Positions 34,429 to 43,573 of a stretch of DNA of 64,000 nucleotides are shown here, piece by piece; positions within the stretch are counted from its first letter, which is position 1, and every line of letters starts with the position of its first letter. The notes under the pieces are model-generated. The model ran no database searches. It was given only the letters and a program-made list of their open reading frames with translations, and was not told the DNA's origin. This DNA is from Enterobacter asburiae (lineage in GTDB: Bacteria; Pseudomonadota; Gammaproteobacteria; Enterobacterales; Enterobacteriaceae). The position numbers and the translations under genes are program-made. Where the stretch lies: positions 620,001 through 684,000 of the forward strand of contig NZ_CP102247.1 in assembly GCF_024599655.1 (NCBI RefSeq), read 5' to 3'.

Positions 34429-34536
34429 CTGACGACATAAACATCAGCCCGTAATCTTTTTGATTGCCATCACCTTAACTGGTGAGGGCGTTGTTGTTCG
34501 TCAATACACCTACTTTGAGCCGGTTCACACTTTTCA

Positions 34537-34617
34537 ATGAAAATTGCTAATCATTTTCACGATGAGCTAAGTAGACTGGCCGCCATTAATATCGAGGCAC
34601 TTGTACTACATGGCTGA
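34537..34617 (+). CDS. yrbN: YrbN, small protein overlapping the deaD start
   Basis: A 26-residue frame beginning MKIANHFHDELSRLAAI and ending in ALVLHG. Its stop overlaps the deaD start by 8 bases. The same small protein is annotated in E. coli (YrbN) at the same place with a nearly identical sequence, which is strong evidence that it is translated. Its function is unknown; the arrangement suggests that its translation is coupled to deaD. Confidence 0.75.
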   Translation: MKIANHFHDELSRLAAINIEALVLHG

Positions 34618-36505
34618 ATTCGAAACCACTTTTGCAGATCTGGGCCTGAAGGCTCCTATCCTTGAAGCCCTTAACGATCTGGGTTACGAAAAACCATCTC
34701 CGATCCAGGCTGAGTGTATCCCACACCTGCTTTCTGGTCGTGACGTGCTGGGCATGGCCCAGACTGGTAGCGGTAAAACTGCAGCATTCTCGCTGCCGCT
34801 GCTGAACAACATTGATCCGGACCTGCGTGCACCGCAGATCCTCGTCCTGGCTCCAACCCGTGAACTGGCTGTTCAGGTTGCAGAAGCAATGACGGAATTC
34901 TCTAAACATATGCGCGGCGTAAACGTGGTAGCCCTGTACGGCGGCCAGCGTTATGACGTGCAGTTACGCGCCCTGCGCCAGGGCCCACAGATTGTTGTCG
35001 GTACGCCGGGCCGTCTGCTGGATCACCTGAAGCGCGGTACTCTGGACCTCTCTAAACTGAGCGGCCTGGTACTGGATGAAGCAGATGAAATGCTGCGTAT
35101 GGGCTTCATCGAAGACGTCGAAACCATCATGGCGCAGATCCCGGACGGTCATCAGACCGCGCTGTTCTCTGCCACCATGCCAGAAGCGATTCGTCGTATC
35201 ACCAAGCGCTTCATGAAAGATCCTCAGGAAGTGCGTATTCAGTCCAGCGTAACCACTCGCCCGGACATCAGCCAGAGCTACTGGTCTGTGTACGGCATGC
35301 GCAAAAACGAAGCGCTGGTACGTTTCCTGGAAGCGGAAGATTTTGATGCGGCGATTATCTTCGTGCGTACCAAAAACGCGACTCTGGAAGTGGCTGAAGC
35401 CCTGGAGCGTAGCGGCTACAACAGCGCAGCGCTGAACGGCGACATGAACCAGGCCCTGCGTGAGCAGACTCTGGAGCGTCTGAAAGACGGTCGTCTGGAT
35501 ATCCTGATTGCAACCGACGTGGCAGCACGTGGTCTGGACGTTGAGCGTATCAGCCTGGTTGTGAACTACGACATCCCGATGGATTCCGAGTCTTACGTTC
35601 ACCGTATCGGCCGTACCGGTCGTGCGGGTCGTGCTGGCCGCGCGCTGCTGTTCGTTGAGAACCGCGAGCGTCGTCTGCTGCGTAACATTGAACGCACCAT
35701 GAAGCTGACCATTCCAGAAGCTGACCTGCCAAACGCAGATCTGCTGGGCAAACGCCGTCTGGAAAAATTCGCCGCGAAAGTACAGCAGCAGCTGGAAAGC
35801 AGCGATCTGGATCAGTACCGTGCGCTGCTGTCGCAGATTCAGCCTACCGCTGAAGGCGAAGAGCTGGACATGGAAACCCTGGCTGCAGCACTGCTGAAAA
35901 TGGCTCAGGGCGAACGTAGCCTGATCGTGCCACCAGATGCGCCGATGCGTCCTAAGCGTGAATTCCGTGACCGTGACGATCGCTTCGAACGTCGTGGCGA
36001 CCGCAATGACCGTGGCCCACGTGGTGACCGTCCAGAGCGTGGTGGTGAAGACCGTCCACGTCGTGAACGTCGTGACGCGGGTGATATGGAACTGTACCGC
36101 ATTGAAGTGGGCCGTGATGATGGCGTTGAAGTTCGTCACATCGTTGGCGCGATCGCTAACGAAGGCGACATCAGCAGCCGTTACATCGGTAACATCAAGC
36201 TGTTCGCATCCCACTCTACCATCGAGCTGCCAAAAGGCATGCCGGGCGAAGTGCTGCAGCACTTTACGCGTACCCGCATCCTGAACAAACCGATGAACAT
36301 GCAGCTGATGGGCGATGCACAGCCACGTCCAGACCGCGGTGGTGAACGTCGTGGCGGTGGTCGCAGCTTCGGTGGCGAGCGTCGTGAAGGCGGCCGCAGC
36401 GAAGGTCGCGGTGGTGAAGGTCGTCGTTTCTCCGGCGAGCGTCGCGAAAACCGCGGCCCACGTCGTGAAGAAGGCACCAGCCGTCGCCGTTTCGGTGACG
36501 CGTAA
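34610..36505 (+). CDS. deaD: DeaD (CsdA), DEAD-box RNA helicase
   Basis: DeaD unwinds structured RNA in ribosome assembly and mRNA decay, mainly in the cold. The 631-residue protein has the Q motif, Walker A AQTGSGKT, motif II LDEADEM, motif III SAT, motif VI HRIGRTGRAGR, an RNA-binding DbpA-like domain (about 485-555) and a long basic tail rich in Arg and Gly. The ATG at 34610 gives MAEFETTFADLGL; a start 9 bases upstream (MYYMAEF) is unlikely. Coupling to yrbN is probable. Confidence 0.96.
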   Translation: MAEFETTFADLGLKAPILEALNDLGYEKPSPIQAECIPHLLSGRDVLGMAQTGSGKTAAFSLPLLNNIDPDLRAPQILVLAPTRELAVQVAEAMTEFSKHMRGVNVVALYGGQRYDVQLRALRQGPQIVVGTPGRLLDHLKRGTLDLSKLSGLVLDEADEMLRMGFIEDVETIMAQIPDGHQTALFSATMPEAIRRITKRFMKDPQEVRIQSSVTTRPDISQSYWSVYGMRKNEALVRFLEAEDFDAAIIFVRTKNATLEVAEALERSGYNSAALNGDMNQALREQTLERLKDGRLDILIATDVAARGLDVERISLVVNYDIPMDSESYVHRIGRTGRAGRAGRALLFVENRERRLLRNIERTMKLTIPEADLPNADLLGKRRLEKFAAKVQQQLESSDLDQYRALLSQIQPTAEGEELDMETLAAALLKMAQGERSLIVPPDAPMRPKREFRDRDDRFERRGDRNDRGPRGDRPERGGEDRPRRERRDAGDMELYRIEVGRDDGVEVRHIVGAIANEGDISSRYIGNIKLFASHSTIELPKGMPGEVLQHFTRTRILNKPMNMQLMGDAQPRPDRGGERRGGGRSFGGERREGGRSEGRGGEGRRFSGERRENRGPRREEGTSRRRFGDA

Positions 36506-36537
36506 GCCTCACTCTTCTGACGTAAAGTAAAATATAC

Positions 36538-36568
36538 AGCCCCGATAAACGCTATCGGGGCTTTTTTT
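36538..36568 (+). terminator. Terminator after deaD
   Basis: The arms AGCCCCGATA and TATCGGGGCT around AACGC are followed by seven T residues. Confidence 0.9.
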
Positions 36569-36576
36569 ATTCCTTT

Positions 36577-36598
36577 TGTACTCTTGTACTGGTACAGT
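36577..36598 (+). promoter_or_regulatory. TrpR operator-like site upstream of mtr
   Basis: TGTACTCTTGTACTGGTACA at 36577-36596 is very similar to the TrpR operator in the E. coli mtr promoter (GTACT and AGTAC half-sites). It implies repression by TrpR with tryptophan. In E. coli TyrR activates the same promoter; I did not mark a TyrR box. Confidence 0.65.
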
Positions 36599-36647
36599 GC
36601 GTCACATTAAAATGCAGAACCGCATGATTGACTGGAGAAAAGGCTGT

Positions 36648-37892
36648 ATGGCGACACTAACCACCACCCAAACGTCACCTTCGCTGCTTGGCGGCGTGGT
36701 GATCATCGGCGGAACCATCATTGGTGCCGGGATGTTTTCCCTGCCTGTGGTCATGTCCGGTGCGTGGTTCTTCTGGTCGCTGGCCGCGCTGGTCTTCACC
36801 TGGTTCTGCATGCTCCATTCCGGGCTGATGATCCTCGAAGCAAACCTGAACTACCGCATTGGCTCCAGCTTCGACACCATTACCAAAGATTTGCTGGGCA
36901 AAGGCTGGAACCTGGTGAACGGGCTATCCATCGCGTTTGTGCTCTATATCCTGACCTATGCGTATATTTCGGCGAGCGGCTCGATTCTGCATCACACCTT
37001 CTCGGAGATGTCGCTGAACGTTCCGGCGCGTCTGGCGGGGCTGTGTTTTGCGCTGGCTGTGGCGTTTATCGTCTGGATGAGTACCAAAGCGGTGAGCCGC
37101 ATGACGGCGATTGTATTAGGCGCTAAGGTCATCACCTTCTTCCTGACCTTCGGCAGCCTGCTGGGGCACGTGACGCCCGCCACGCTGTTTAACGTTGCCG
37201 AAGTGAACACCTCCTATACGCCGTACCTGCTGATGACCCTGCCGTTCTGTCTTGCGTCGTTTGGCTACCACGGTAACGTGCCGAGCCTGATGAAGTACTA
37301 CGGCAAAGATCCGCGCACCATTGTGAAGTGTCTGGTCTACGGCACGCTGCTGGCGCTGGGGCTGTATGTGATTTGGCTGCTCGGGACGATGGGCAACATC
37401 CCGCGTCCGGAATTTATCGGCATTGCCCAGAAGGGCGGTAACATCGACGTGCTGGTGCAGGCGCTGAGCGGCGTGCTGAACAGCCGCAGCCTGGATCTGC
37501 TGCTGGTTATCTTCTCTAACTTTGCGGTGGCGAGCTCTTTCCTCGGCGTAACCCTGGGCCTGTTTGACTACCTGGCGGATCTGTTCGGCTTTGATGATTC
37601 TGCGATGGGGCGTTTTAAAACCGCGCTGCTGACCTTCCTGCCACCGATTGTGGGCGGCCTGCTGTGGCCGAACGGCTTCCTGTACGCCATCGGCTATGCA
37701 GGGCTGGCGGCAACTATCTGGGCGGCGATTGTGCCAGCGCTGCTGGCACGTAAATCACGTAAACGCTTCGGCAGCCCGAAATTCCGCGTGTGGGGCGGCA
37801 AGCCGATGATTGCGCTGATCCTGGTGTTTGGTGCTGGCAATGCCCTGGTACACGTGCTGTCGAGTTTTAACCTGTTGCCTGTGTATCAGTGA
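36648..37892 (+). CDS. mtr: Mtr, high-affinity tryptophan permease
   Basis: Mtr is a proton-driven tryptophan importer of the AAAP/HAAAP family in the inner membrane. The 414-residue protein has eleven hydrophobic segments, starting with LLGGVVIIGGTIIGAGMFSLP, the family N-terminal signature with the GTIIGAGM substrate loop. The start MATLTTTQTSPSLLGG is the E. coli start; the TrpR-like site lies about 55 bases upstream. Confidence 0.96.
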   Translation: MATLTTTQTSPSLLGGVVIIGGTIIGAGMFSLPVVMSGAWFFWSLAALVFTWFCMLHSGLMILEANLNYRIGSSFDTITKDLLGKGWNLVNGLSIAFVLYILTYAYISASGSILHHTFSEMSLNVPARLAGLCFALAVAFIVWMSTKAVSRMTAIVLGAKVITFFLTFGSLLGHVTPATLFNVAEVNTSYTPYLLMTLPFCLASFGYHGNVPSLMKYYGKDPRTIVKCLVYGTLLALGLYVIWLLGTMGNIPRPEFIGIAQKGGNIDVLVQALSGVLNSRSLDLLLVIFSNFAVASSFLGVTLGLFDYLADLFGFDDSAMGRFKTALLTFLPPIVGGLLWPNGFLYAIGYAGLAATIWAAIVPALLARKSRKRFGSPKFRVWGGKPMIALILVFGAGNALVHVLSSFNLLPVYQ

Positions 37893-37901
37893 GTCTTTTG
37901 T

Positions 37902-37971
37902 GCCGGATGGCGGCTACGCCTTATCCGGCCTACGCGATCCCGTAGGCCCGGTAAGCGTAGCGCCACCGGGC
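37902..37971. repeat. BIME (two REP units) between mtr and yhbW
   Basis: Unit 1 at 37902-37933 (GCCGGATGGCGGCTACGCC..TCCGGCCTAC) and unit 2 in inverse order at 37941-37971 (CGTAGGCCCGGTAAGCGTAG..CCGGGC). It separates two convergent genes and could stabilise both mRNA 3' ends. Confidence 0.85.
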
Positions 37972-37981
37972 GAAACAATGG

Positions 37982-38989
37982 CTACCCCACCAACTCTTCT
38001 TTCACCTGCATCGCCAGCTCAAACGAATGCAAACGCGCCTGGTGATCGAAAATCTGGCCGTTAACCATAATCTCATCCGCCTGCGTTTCGCGCAGCACCG
38101 CGTCCAGCCCGTGGCGCACTTTCGCCTTATCACCCACCAGCGACATGCTCAGTGCCTGCTGAACGCCATACTGTTCGGAGGCTGACCACAGCTGATGCAT
38201 ATTCTCCACCGGAGGCGGAAGCTGGCCCGTCTCACCGCGACGCAGCTTCACAAACGCCTGCTGCATGGAGGTGAACAGGAATTCCGCGTCGCGATTGCTG
38301 TCGGCGGCAATGATGTTGATGCACACCATCGCGTAAGGTTTCTCAAGACGCTCGGACGGTTTGAAGTTCGTGCGGTAAAGATGCAGCGCCTGATGCAGCA
38401 TATCCGGCGCGAAGTGCGAGGCGAAGGCAAACGGCAGTCCCAGCTGTGCGGCGAGCTGTGCGCTGTAGAGGCTTGAGCCTAACAGCCACACCGGGATCTT
38501 CTCACCGTAGCCCGGTACCGGGCGCACGTGCGGGTTCGGATCGCGCGCGTCGAACCAGTCCACCAGCTCGGCCACGTCGCGCGGGAAGTTGTCGATATCG
38601 CCGCTCATATGGCGACGCAGGGCGCGCATGGTCGGCTGGTCGCTGCCGGGCGCACGACCAAGGCCCAAATCAATACGCCCCGGATAGAGCGTATTCAGCG
38701 TACCAAACTGCTCGGCAATCACCAGCGGGGCGTGGTTAGGCAGCATTACGCCGCCGGAGCCCAGGTGCAGGGTGGTGGTATTTGCTGCCAGATAGCCAAT
38801 CAGTACCGAGGTGGCGGCGCTGGCGATGCCCACCATGTTGTGATGCTCGGCCAGCCAGTAGCGGTGATAGCCACGCTTTTCGGCCAGCTGAGCGAGATCG
38901 AGAGAGTGCGAAAAGGCTTCTCTTGCCGAGGAGCCTTGTGGGATCGGCGCCAGATCCAGCACCGAAAACGGAATGGTTTTGTCAGTCAT
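37982..38989 (-). CDS. yhbW: YhbW, luciferase-like flavin monooxygenase family protein
   Basis: A 335-residue bacterial-luciferase-family TIM-barrel protein. The family start (FSVLDLAPIPQGSSAREAFSHS) and the AEHHNMVGIASAATSVLIGYL motif are present; the flavin is expected to be F MN. The substrate is unknown. It lies 78 bases downstream of ubiV on the same strand and may be co-transcribed with ubiUV. Confidence 0.88.
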   Translation of the reverse strand: MTDKTIPFSVLDLAPIPQGSSAREAFSHSLDLAQLAEKRGYHRYWLAEHHNMVGIASAATSVLIGYLAANTTTLHLGSGGVMLPNHAPLVIAEQFGTLNTLYPGRIDLGLGRAPGSDQPTMRALRRHMSGDIDNFPRDVAELVDWFDARDPNPHVRPVPGYGEKIPVWLLGSSLYSAQLAAQLGLPFAFASHFAPDMLHQALHLYRTNFKPSERLEKPYAMVCINIIAADSNRDAEFLFTSMQQAFVKLRRGETGQLPPPVENMHQLWSASEQYGVQQALSMSLVGDKAKVRHGLDAVLRETQADEIMVNGQIFDHQARLHSFELAMQVKEELVG

Positions 38990-39067
38990 AACAGCTCACT
39001 TTGTTGACGGTGAATCTTTAATACTGCATTAAAAAATGATAACCGTTGTTAACAAAGTGAGCCTTTT

Positions 39068-39946
39068 TTACGCCTGCAATTCCAGCCCGGCCAGACGCTT
39101 CCAGTAGCCGTTGCAGTCGCTGTTTGCCGTCAGCGGCAGCGGAGCGGCACCGTTTTCGTTGGCGCGGAAGGCGTCAAGCATCGCGAACACGCCGGTATCC
39201 AGCGGCGATAGCCGAACCATATCCACCAGACCGTCCATCGACGCCAGCTCGTTGCCGAGGTTATAGACATAGCCGCTCATGGTCTGAATGCCGTTCAGGA
39301 CAAACACCTGCTGATTCTCCTGCGACAGCACGCTGCGTCCGTTCGGGTACTTAATGCAGCAGGTTTCGCATTCGTCTTTCGGGCGGTCTTCCGAGCGCGC
39401 GGTAAAGCAGCGGGCGGAGTAAGCCAGCGGCAAATGACCGTAGCTCAGCACCTCCACTTCAAACTGATTGCGAATGCCCAGCTCGTCGCACTGAGCGAGC
39501 AGGTTAGCCAGCCAGTCGCGAGAGAGTTCTACCGGCATACACCAGCGCGTCATCCCCTGTTTGAGCAGCAGACGCAGGGTGACGGCGTTGTAGCAGTTCA
39601 GGGCATGGCCCGCGACAAACGGCAGCTTGCGTTCAGCGCACATGTTCACCACGCCGAGATCGCTCGCTTCCAGCAGGAACTCGCCGTTTTCGACGTAGCG
39701 CTTCAGCTCGCCCAGTTCGGAAGACGCTTGCACCAGGGCGAGCGTGGAGAGCACCACCTGCTTGCCGCTGCCGGCCAGGCTTTTCGCCATATCCAGCCAG
39801 TCGCCCACTTTGGTGGCGCGGCGCTTGCTGCACACCGCTTCGCCGAGGTAAATCACATCGGCGCTGCTGGTGGCGGCCTGTTGGTAAAAATCTTCCAGCG
39901 TCTCTTTTGGCCAGTAGTAGAGCACCGGTCCTAATGAATATTTCAT
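39068..39946 (-). CDS. ubiV: UbiV (YhbV), O2-independent ubiquinone hydroxylation protein
   Basis: UbiV with UbiU forms a [4Fe-4S] complex needed for oxygen-independent hydroxylation in ubiquinone synthesis. The 292-residue peptidase-U32-like protein keeps the four cluster cysteines Cys39, Cys180, Cys193 and Cys197 (EAVCSK, SARCFT, DECETCC). It lies 7 bases after ubiU. Confidence 0.95.
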   Translation of the reverse strand: MKYSLGPVLYYWPKETLEDFYQQAATSSADVIYLGEAVCSKRRATKVGDWLDMAKSLAGSGKQVVLSTLALVQASSELGELKRYVENGEFLLEASDLGVVNMCAERKLPFVAGHALNCYNAVTLRLLLKQGMTRWCMPVELSRDWLANLLAQCDELGIRNQFEVEVLSYGHLPLAYSARCFTARSEDRPKDECETCCIKYPNGRSVLSQENQQVFVLNGIQTMSGYVYNLGNELASMDGLVDMVRLSPLDTGVFAMLDAFRANENGAAPLPLTANSDCNGYWKRLAGLELQA

Positions 39947-39953
39947 GATTATC

Positions 39954-40949
39954 TCACTGCCATTTACGGTGATACGCGCCCAGCGTGGTTTGCGTGCCTT
40001 CGGACATCGATCCGAGCGTCTCCATCCAGGCCTGCTGCGGAGCGTAGTTCTGCGGATCCGCCATGCAGCGGTCGATGGCCTGACGCCACACTTTCGCCAC
40101 CTGGCTTACATAGGCCGGGCTGCGCTGGCGACCTTCGATTTTCACCGAGGCAATATTGGCCGCCAGCAGTTCCGGCAGCAGCTCTAGCGTGTTAAGGCTG
40201 GTAGGCTCTTCCAGCGCGTGGTAGCGCTCGCCGTCGACCAAATAGCGGCCTTTACACAGGGTTGGATAACCGGCGTTTTCACCGTCCTGATAGCGGTCGA
40301 TCAGTACCTCATTCAGACGAGACTCCAGCCCCTGCGGGGTCTGCTGCCAGCGGACAAAGCGAGCAGGGGAGCAGGCTCCGACGGTATTCGGCGATTCACC
40401 GGTTAAATAAGAGGAAAGATAGCAACGGCCTTCGGCCATGATGCACAGGCTGCCAAAGGCAAAAACCTCCAGCGGTACTGGCGTGACGCGCGCGAGTTGC
40501 TTAACCTGATGAATAGAGAGCACGCGCGGCAGCACCACGCGGGCCACGTCGAAGTGTTGATGGTAAAAACGTACGGCCTCTTCGTTGGTGGCAGATGCCT
40601 GAACAGAGACGTGGCGCTCAATATGGGGATAGCGTTCTGCCGCATACTCAAGCATGGCGAGGTCGGCCAGGATCAGCGCATCGGCGCCCAGCTGTGCCGC
40701 CATATCCACCGCGCGCTGCCAGCGGGCGTAGCCGTCAGGATGAGCAAAGGTATTGATGGCGATATGCAGCTTGCGGCGGTGCTGGTGAACGAAGTTAACG
40801 GCTTCCTGAAGCTTTTTCTCCGTAAAGTTGAGGCCAGCAAAATGGCGGGCGTTGGTGTCATCTTTCAGCCCGATATAGACCGCATCGGCCCCATTTTCGA
40901 TGGCCGCCTTAAGCGCCGGAAGATTTCCGGCAGGGCAGAGCAGCTCCAT
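39954..40949 (-). CDS. ubiU: UbiU (YhbU), O2-independent ubiquinone hydroxylation protein
   Basis: UbiU is the U32-family partner of UbiV. The 331-residue protein carries the U32 signature region LEVFAFGSLCIMAEGRCYLSSYLTG (read in parts) with Cys residues near 169 and 176, ACSPARF and PTLCKGRY, matching the four-cysteine cluster ligands. It is divergent from ubiT. The intergenic region (40950-41160) is AT rich and has TTGAT half-sites, but I could not define a full FNR site. Confidence 0.95.
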   Translation of the reverse strand: MELLCPAGNLPALKAAIENGADAVYIGLKDDTNARHFAGLNFTEKKLQEAVNFVHQHRRKLHIAINTFAHPDGYARWQRAVDMAAQLGADALILADLAMLEYAAERYPHIERHVSVQASATNEEAVRFYHQHFDVARVVLPRVLSIHQVKQLARVTPVPLEVFAFGSLCIMAEGRCYLSSYLTGESPNTVGACSPARFVRWQQTPQGLESRLNEVLIDRYQDGENAGYPTLCKGRYLVDGERYHALEEPTSLNTLELLPELLAANIASVKIEGRQRSPAYVSQVAKVWRQAIDRCMADPQNYAPQQAWMETLGSMSEGTQTTLGAYHRKWQ

Positions 40950-41160
40950 AATTTATCCTGATGTAGTCGATCGCAAAATTGTTAACGAGCTGGGATTTTA
41001 ATTAACCCATACGCGACAATTTTTGATTTAAGGCAGCTAATGGCGTATTGATGGCACCAATAATGAGGTACGACGGACGACGGTTTGTTGATTTACGCCG
41101 CTATGTTGCGCTTCGGATATGGCAAAATAGCAGGACTATAGATATCAGGGAGTAAAGCTC
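40950..41160. promoter_or_regulatory. Divergent ubiU/ubiT promoter region
   Basis: 211 bases without a gene. The E. coli ubiUVT genes are under FNR control; here only partial TTGAT half-sites are visible (for example near 41068 and 41049), so FNR control is an expectation, not an observation. Confidence 0.35.
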
Positions 41161-41685
41161 GTGCTGGATAAACTGCGTTCACGTCTCGTACAATTTGGTC
41201 CATCAATGCTGAGCGTGCCGGTCAAGCTGGCGCCGTTCGCGCTTAAACGCCAGGTGCTGGAGCAGGTCCTGAGCTGGCAGTTCCGCCAGGCGCTGCAGGA
41301 CGGCGAGCTGGAATTCCTGGAAGGCCGCTGGTTAAGCATTGAAGTGCGTGACATCGGGCTGCGCTGGTTTACCTCCGTTGAGAATGACCAGCTGATCGTA
41401 CGCGAATCCGCCGAGGCGGATGTGAGTTTTAGCGCCAACGCTAGCGATCTGCTGATGATCGCCGCGCGTAAGCAGGATCCGGATACGCTCTTCTTCCAGC
41501 GCCGTCTGGTGATTGAAGGCGACACGGAGCTGGGCCTGTACGTTAAGAATTTAATGGATGCCATTGAGCTGGAGCAGATGCCGAAAGCGCTGCGCGTGAT
41601 GTTAATGCAAATGGCAGATTTCGTTGAGGCCGGGCTGAAAACCCCGCCGGACGGTAAACACACTTCAGTAGGTGAGCCATGCTGA
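41161..41685 (+). CDS. ubiT: UbiT (YhbT), SCP2-domain accessory factor for anaerobic ubiquinone synthesis
   Basis: UbiT is an SCP2-type lipid-binding protein required for O2-independent ubiquinone synthesis. The 174-residue protein begins with GTG (41161) and has the SCP2 core ENDQLIVRESAEADVSFSAN and DTLFFQRRLVIEGDTELGLYVKNLMDAIE (read in parts). It overlaps yhbS by 7 bases. Confidence 0.93.
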   Translation: MLDKLRSRLVQFGPSMLSVPVKLAPFALKRQVLEQVLSWQFRQALQDGELEFLEGRWLSIEVRDIGLRWFTSVENDQLIVRESAEADVSFSANASDLLMIAARKQDPDTLFFQRRLVIEGDTELGLYVKNLMDAIELEQMPKALRVMLMQMADFVEAGLKTPPDGKHTSVGEPC

Positions 41686-42182
41686 TTCGAGTCGAAATTG
41701 GGATTGATGCGCCGGGGATCGATGCGTTGTTACGCCGCGCCTTTGCGAGCGATGCCGAAGCCCAACTGGTCCACGACCTTCGCGAAGACGGCCTGATTAC
41801 GCTGGGGCTGGTTGCCACCGATGACGAAGGTCAGGTGGTGGGCTATGTTGCCTTCAGTCCGGTCATCGTTCAGGGCGAAGAGCTGCAGTGGGTAGGCATG
41901 GCGCCGCTGGCGGTAGATGAAAGCTATCGCGGGCAGGGGCTGGCGCGCCAGCTGGTCTATGAAGGGCTGGATTCGCTCAATGAGTTCGGTTACGCGGCCG
42001 TTGTCACGCTGGGCGATCCGGCGTTCTATGGCCGTTTAGGCTTTGAGCAGGCCGCGCATTACGATCTGCGCTGCCGCTGGCCGGGTACGGAATCCGCTTT
42101 CCAGGTCCATCGCCTGGCGGACGATGCGCTCAACGGCGTCAATGGCCTGGTCGAGTACCACGACCATTTCAATCGCTTTTAA
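41679..42182 (+). CDS. yhbS: YhbS, GNAT-family N-acetyltransferase
   Basis: A 167-residue GNAT protein; the acetyl-CoA loop is VDESYRGQGLARQLVYEGL (RGQGLA), followed by GDPAFYGRLGFEQA. The substrate is unknown. It overlaps ubiT by 7 bases, and its 3' end overlaps the yhbQ 3' end by 14 bases on the other strand. Confidence 0.9.
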   Translation: MLIRVEIGIDAPGIDALLRRAFASDAEAQLVHDLREDGLITLGLVATDDEGQVVGYVAFSPVIVQGEELQWVGMAPLAVDESYRGQGLARQLVYEGLDSLNEFGYAAVVTLGDPAFYGRLGFEQAAHYDLRCRWPGTESAFQVHRLADDALNGVNGLVEYHDHFNRF

Positions 42183-42456
42183 TCAGGCTCTCGCGTAGCG
42201 CCTCAAAGGAGCCGTCTCCGGTCACGAGGCGCTCTTTCTGGCGCTTCGTCAGCTGCTTGATGCGATATTCCAGCCTCAGCGCCAGCGAACGGTCGCCGAC
42301 GGCCGCTGAGAAGGCGAGCTGTAATTCCCCTTTCCCCCGCAGCGCCTTTGCCCCTTTTCCCGTTTGATGTTGTAAAAAACGCCGCGCCACATCGGTGGTG
42401 ATCCCGGTGTAGAGGGTGTTATCAGCGGTTCGGACAAGATAGAGAAACCAGCACAC
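42169..42456 (-). CDS. yhbQ: YhbQ, GIY-YIG domain protein
   Basis: A single-domain GIY-YIG nuclease-like protein of the UPF0213 family. The GIY-YIG core reads WFLYLVRTADNTLYTGIT, then RRFLQHQTGKGAKALRG. I chose the GTG at 42454-42456 (95 residues; E. coli has 100) because the family begins just before WFLYL; no good ribosome site is visible. An ATG 63 bases upstream would add a hydrophobic tail with no family match. Confidence 0.8.
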   Translation of the reverse strand: MCWFLYLVRTADNTLYTGITTDVARRFLQHQTGKGAKALRGKGELQLAFSAAVGDRSLALRLEYRIKQLTKRQKERLVTGDGSFEALRESLIKSD

Positions 42457-42512
42457 GGTAAACAGATTCAGTATGTTAAGGTGAACGCACCATAGCATGA
42501 GAGAGAACGAAA

Positions 42513-42947
42513 ATGGAAACACTGGCCGCCATTAACCGCTGGCTGGCGAAGCAGCATGTAGTCACCTGGTGCGTCTGTGACGAGGGTGAGATGTGGTGCG
42601 CAAATGCGTTTTACTACTACGACCCAGAGCGCGTGGCGTTTTATGTCATGAGCGAAGACAAAACGCGTCATGCGCAGATGACCGGCCAGCAGGCAAAGGT
42701 CGCAGGCACGGTAAACGGCCAGCCAAAGACGGTCGCGCTGATCCGCGGCGTGCAGTTCAAAGGGGAGATTCGCCGTCTGGACGGCGAAGAGAGCGACGCG
42801 CGCCGTAAGCTCTACACGCGCCGCTTTCCCGTTGCCGCTGCGCTAAAAGCCCCGGTGTGGGAAATCCGCCTGGATGAGCTAAAATTTACCGACAACACCC
42901 TGGGCTTTGGCAAAAAGCTACACTGGCTACGCGCCGAGCAGGCGTAG
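42513..42947 (+). CDS. yhbP: YhbP, pyridoxamine-oxidase-like protein
   Basis: A 144-residue member of the UPF0306 family with a split-barrel flavin-binding fold. Characteristic stretches are WCANAFYYYDPERVAFYVMSEDKTRHAQM (read in parts) and VWEIRLDELKFTDNTLGFGKKLHW. Function unknown. Its 3' end overlaps yhbO by 21 bases. Confidence 0.9.
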   Translation: METLAAINRWLAKQHVVTWCVCDEGEMWCANAFYYYDPERVAFYVMSEDKTRHAQMTGQQAKVAGTVNGQPKTVALIRGVQFKGEIRRLDGEESDARRKLYTRRFPVAAALKAPVWEIRLDELKFTDNTLGFGKKLHWLRAEQA

Positions 42948-43445
42948 CGCTTCGCGGTTAAACGCCGGGAGATCGTCCGGGGTACGACTGGTGATCAGCT
43001 GGTCTTTGTCGTTGACCACCTCCTGATCGTAAAACTCGGCCCCCGCATTTTTCAGATCGATAACGATCGGCTTCACGGCGGTGAGCTTACGCCCGCGGAC
43101 CACTTCTGCGCTGATGAGCAGCTGCGGGCCGTGGCAGATGGCAAAGACCGGTTTGCCGGTGGAGACAAAGTCCCGGGTGAAGGTCACGAAGCGCTCGTCC
43201 CCGCGCAGGGAATCCGGGGAATGGCCGCCGGGTAACAGCAGGGCGTCAAAATCTGAGGGGCTCACGTTATCGATGGTCTCATCGATGGTTACGGTCGCCT
43301 CGCCCTTATGGCCTGTCACCGTTTTACCCGCTTCCTTCTCAATGGTAATGACCTCATGTCCCGCCTTGCGGAACGCCTCTGCTGGAGAGGTGAATTCTGA
43401 ATCTTCAAACTCGTCGGTAATCAAGACTGCGATTTTCTTGCCCAT
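42927..43445 (-). CDS. yhbO: YhbO, DJ-1/PfpI-family stress protein
   Basis: A 172-residue DJ-1/PfpI-family protein; the nucleophilic elbow is AICHGPQLL with Cys104-His105, and the glutamate near the N terminus is DEFEDSEF. E. coli YhbO protects against several stresses and has been reported to act on glyoxal and glycated substrates. It is divergent from yraR. Confidence 0.93.
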   Translation of the reverse strand: MGKKIAVLITDEFEDSEFTSPAEAFRKAGHEVITIEKEAGKTVTGHKGEATVTIDETIDNVSPSDFDALLLPGGHSPDSLRGDERFVTFTRDFVSTGKPVFAICHGPQLLISAEVVRGRKLTAVKPIVIDLKNAGAEFYDQEVVNDKDQLITSRTPDDLPAFNREALRLLGA

Positions 43446-43573
43446 GCTTCCTCCGTTGTTTTGGCTTCAGACTGATTTTTCTCCGCTTGTGGTAAATACT
43501 TACCTGTAACAGACTTCTAAGTGTGGTCGACGACGCTGAGTTCGCAAACGGACAATTCTGTAAAGGGGAAAAG

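Noticed and set aside
36010..36500. Arg/Gly-rich codon repeats at the 3' end of deaD as a tandem DNA repeat
   Set aside because: They encode the normal basic tail of DeaD; the repeats are imperfect and the frame is intact.
41040..41080. FNR site between ubiU and ubiT
   Set aside because: Only TTGAT half-sites are present; the full TTGAT-N4-ATCAA palindrome is not seen.
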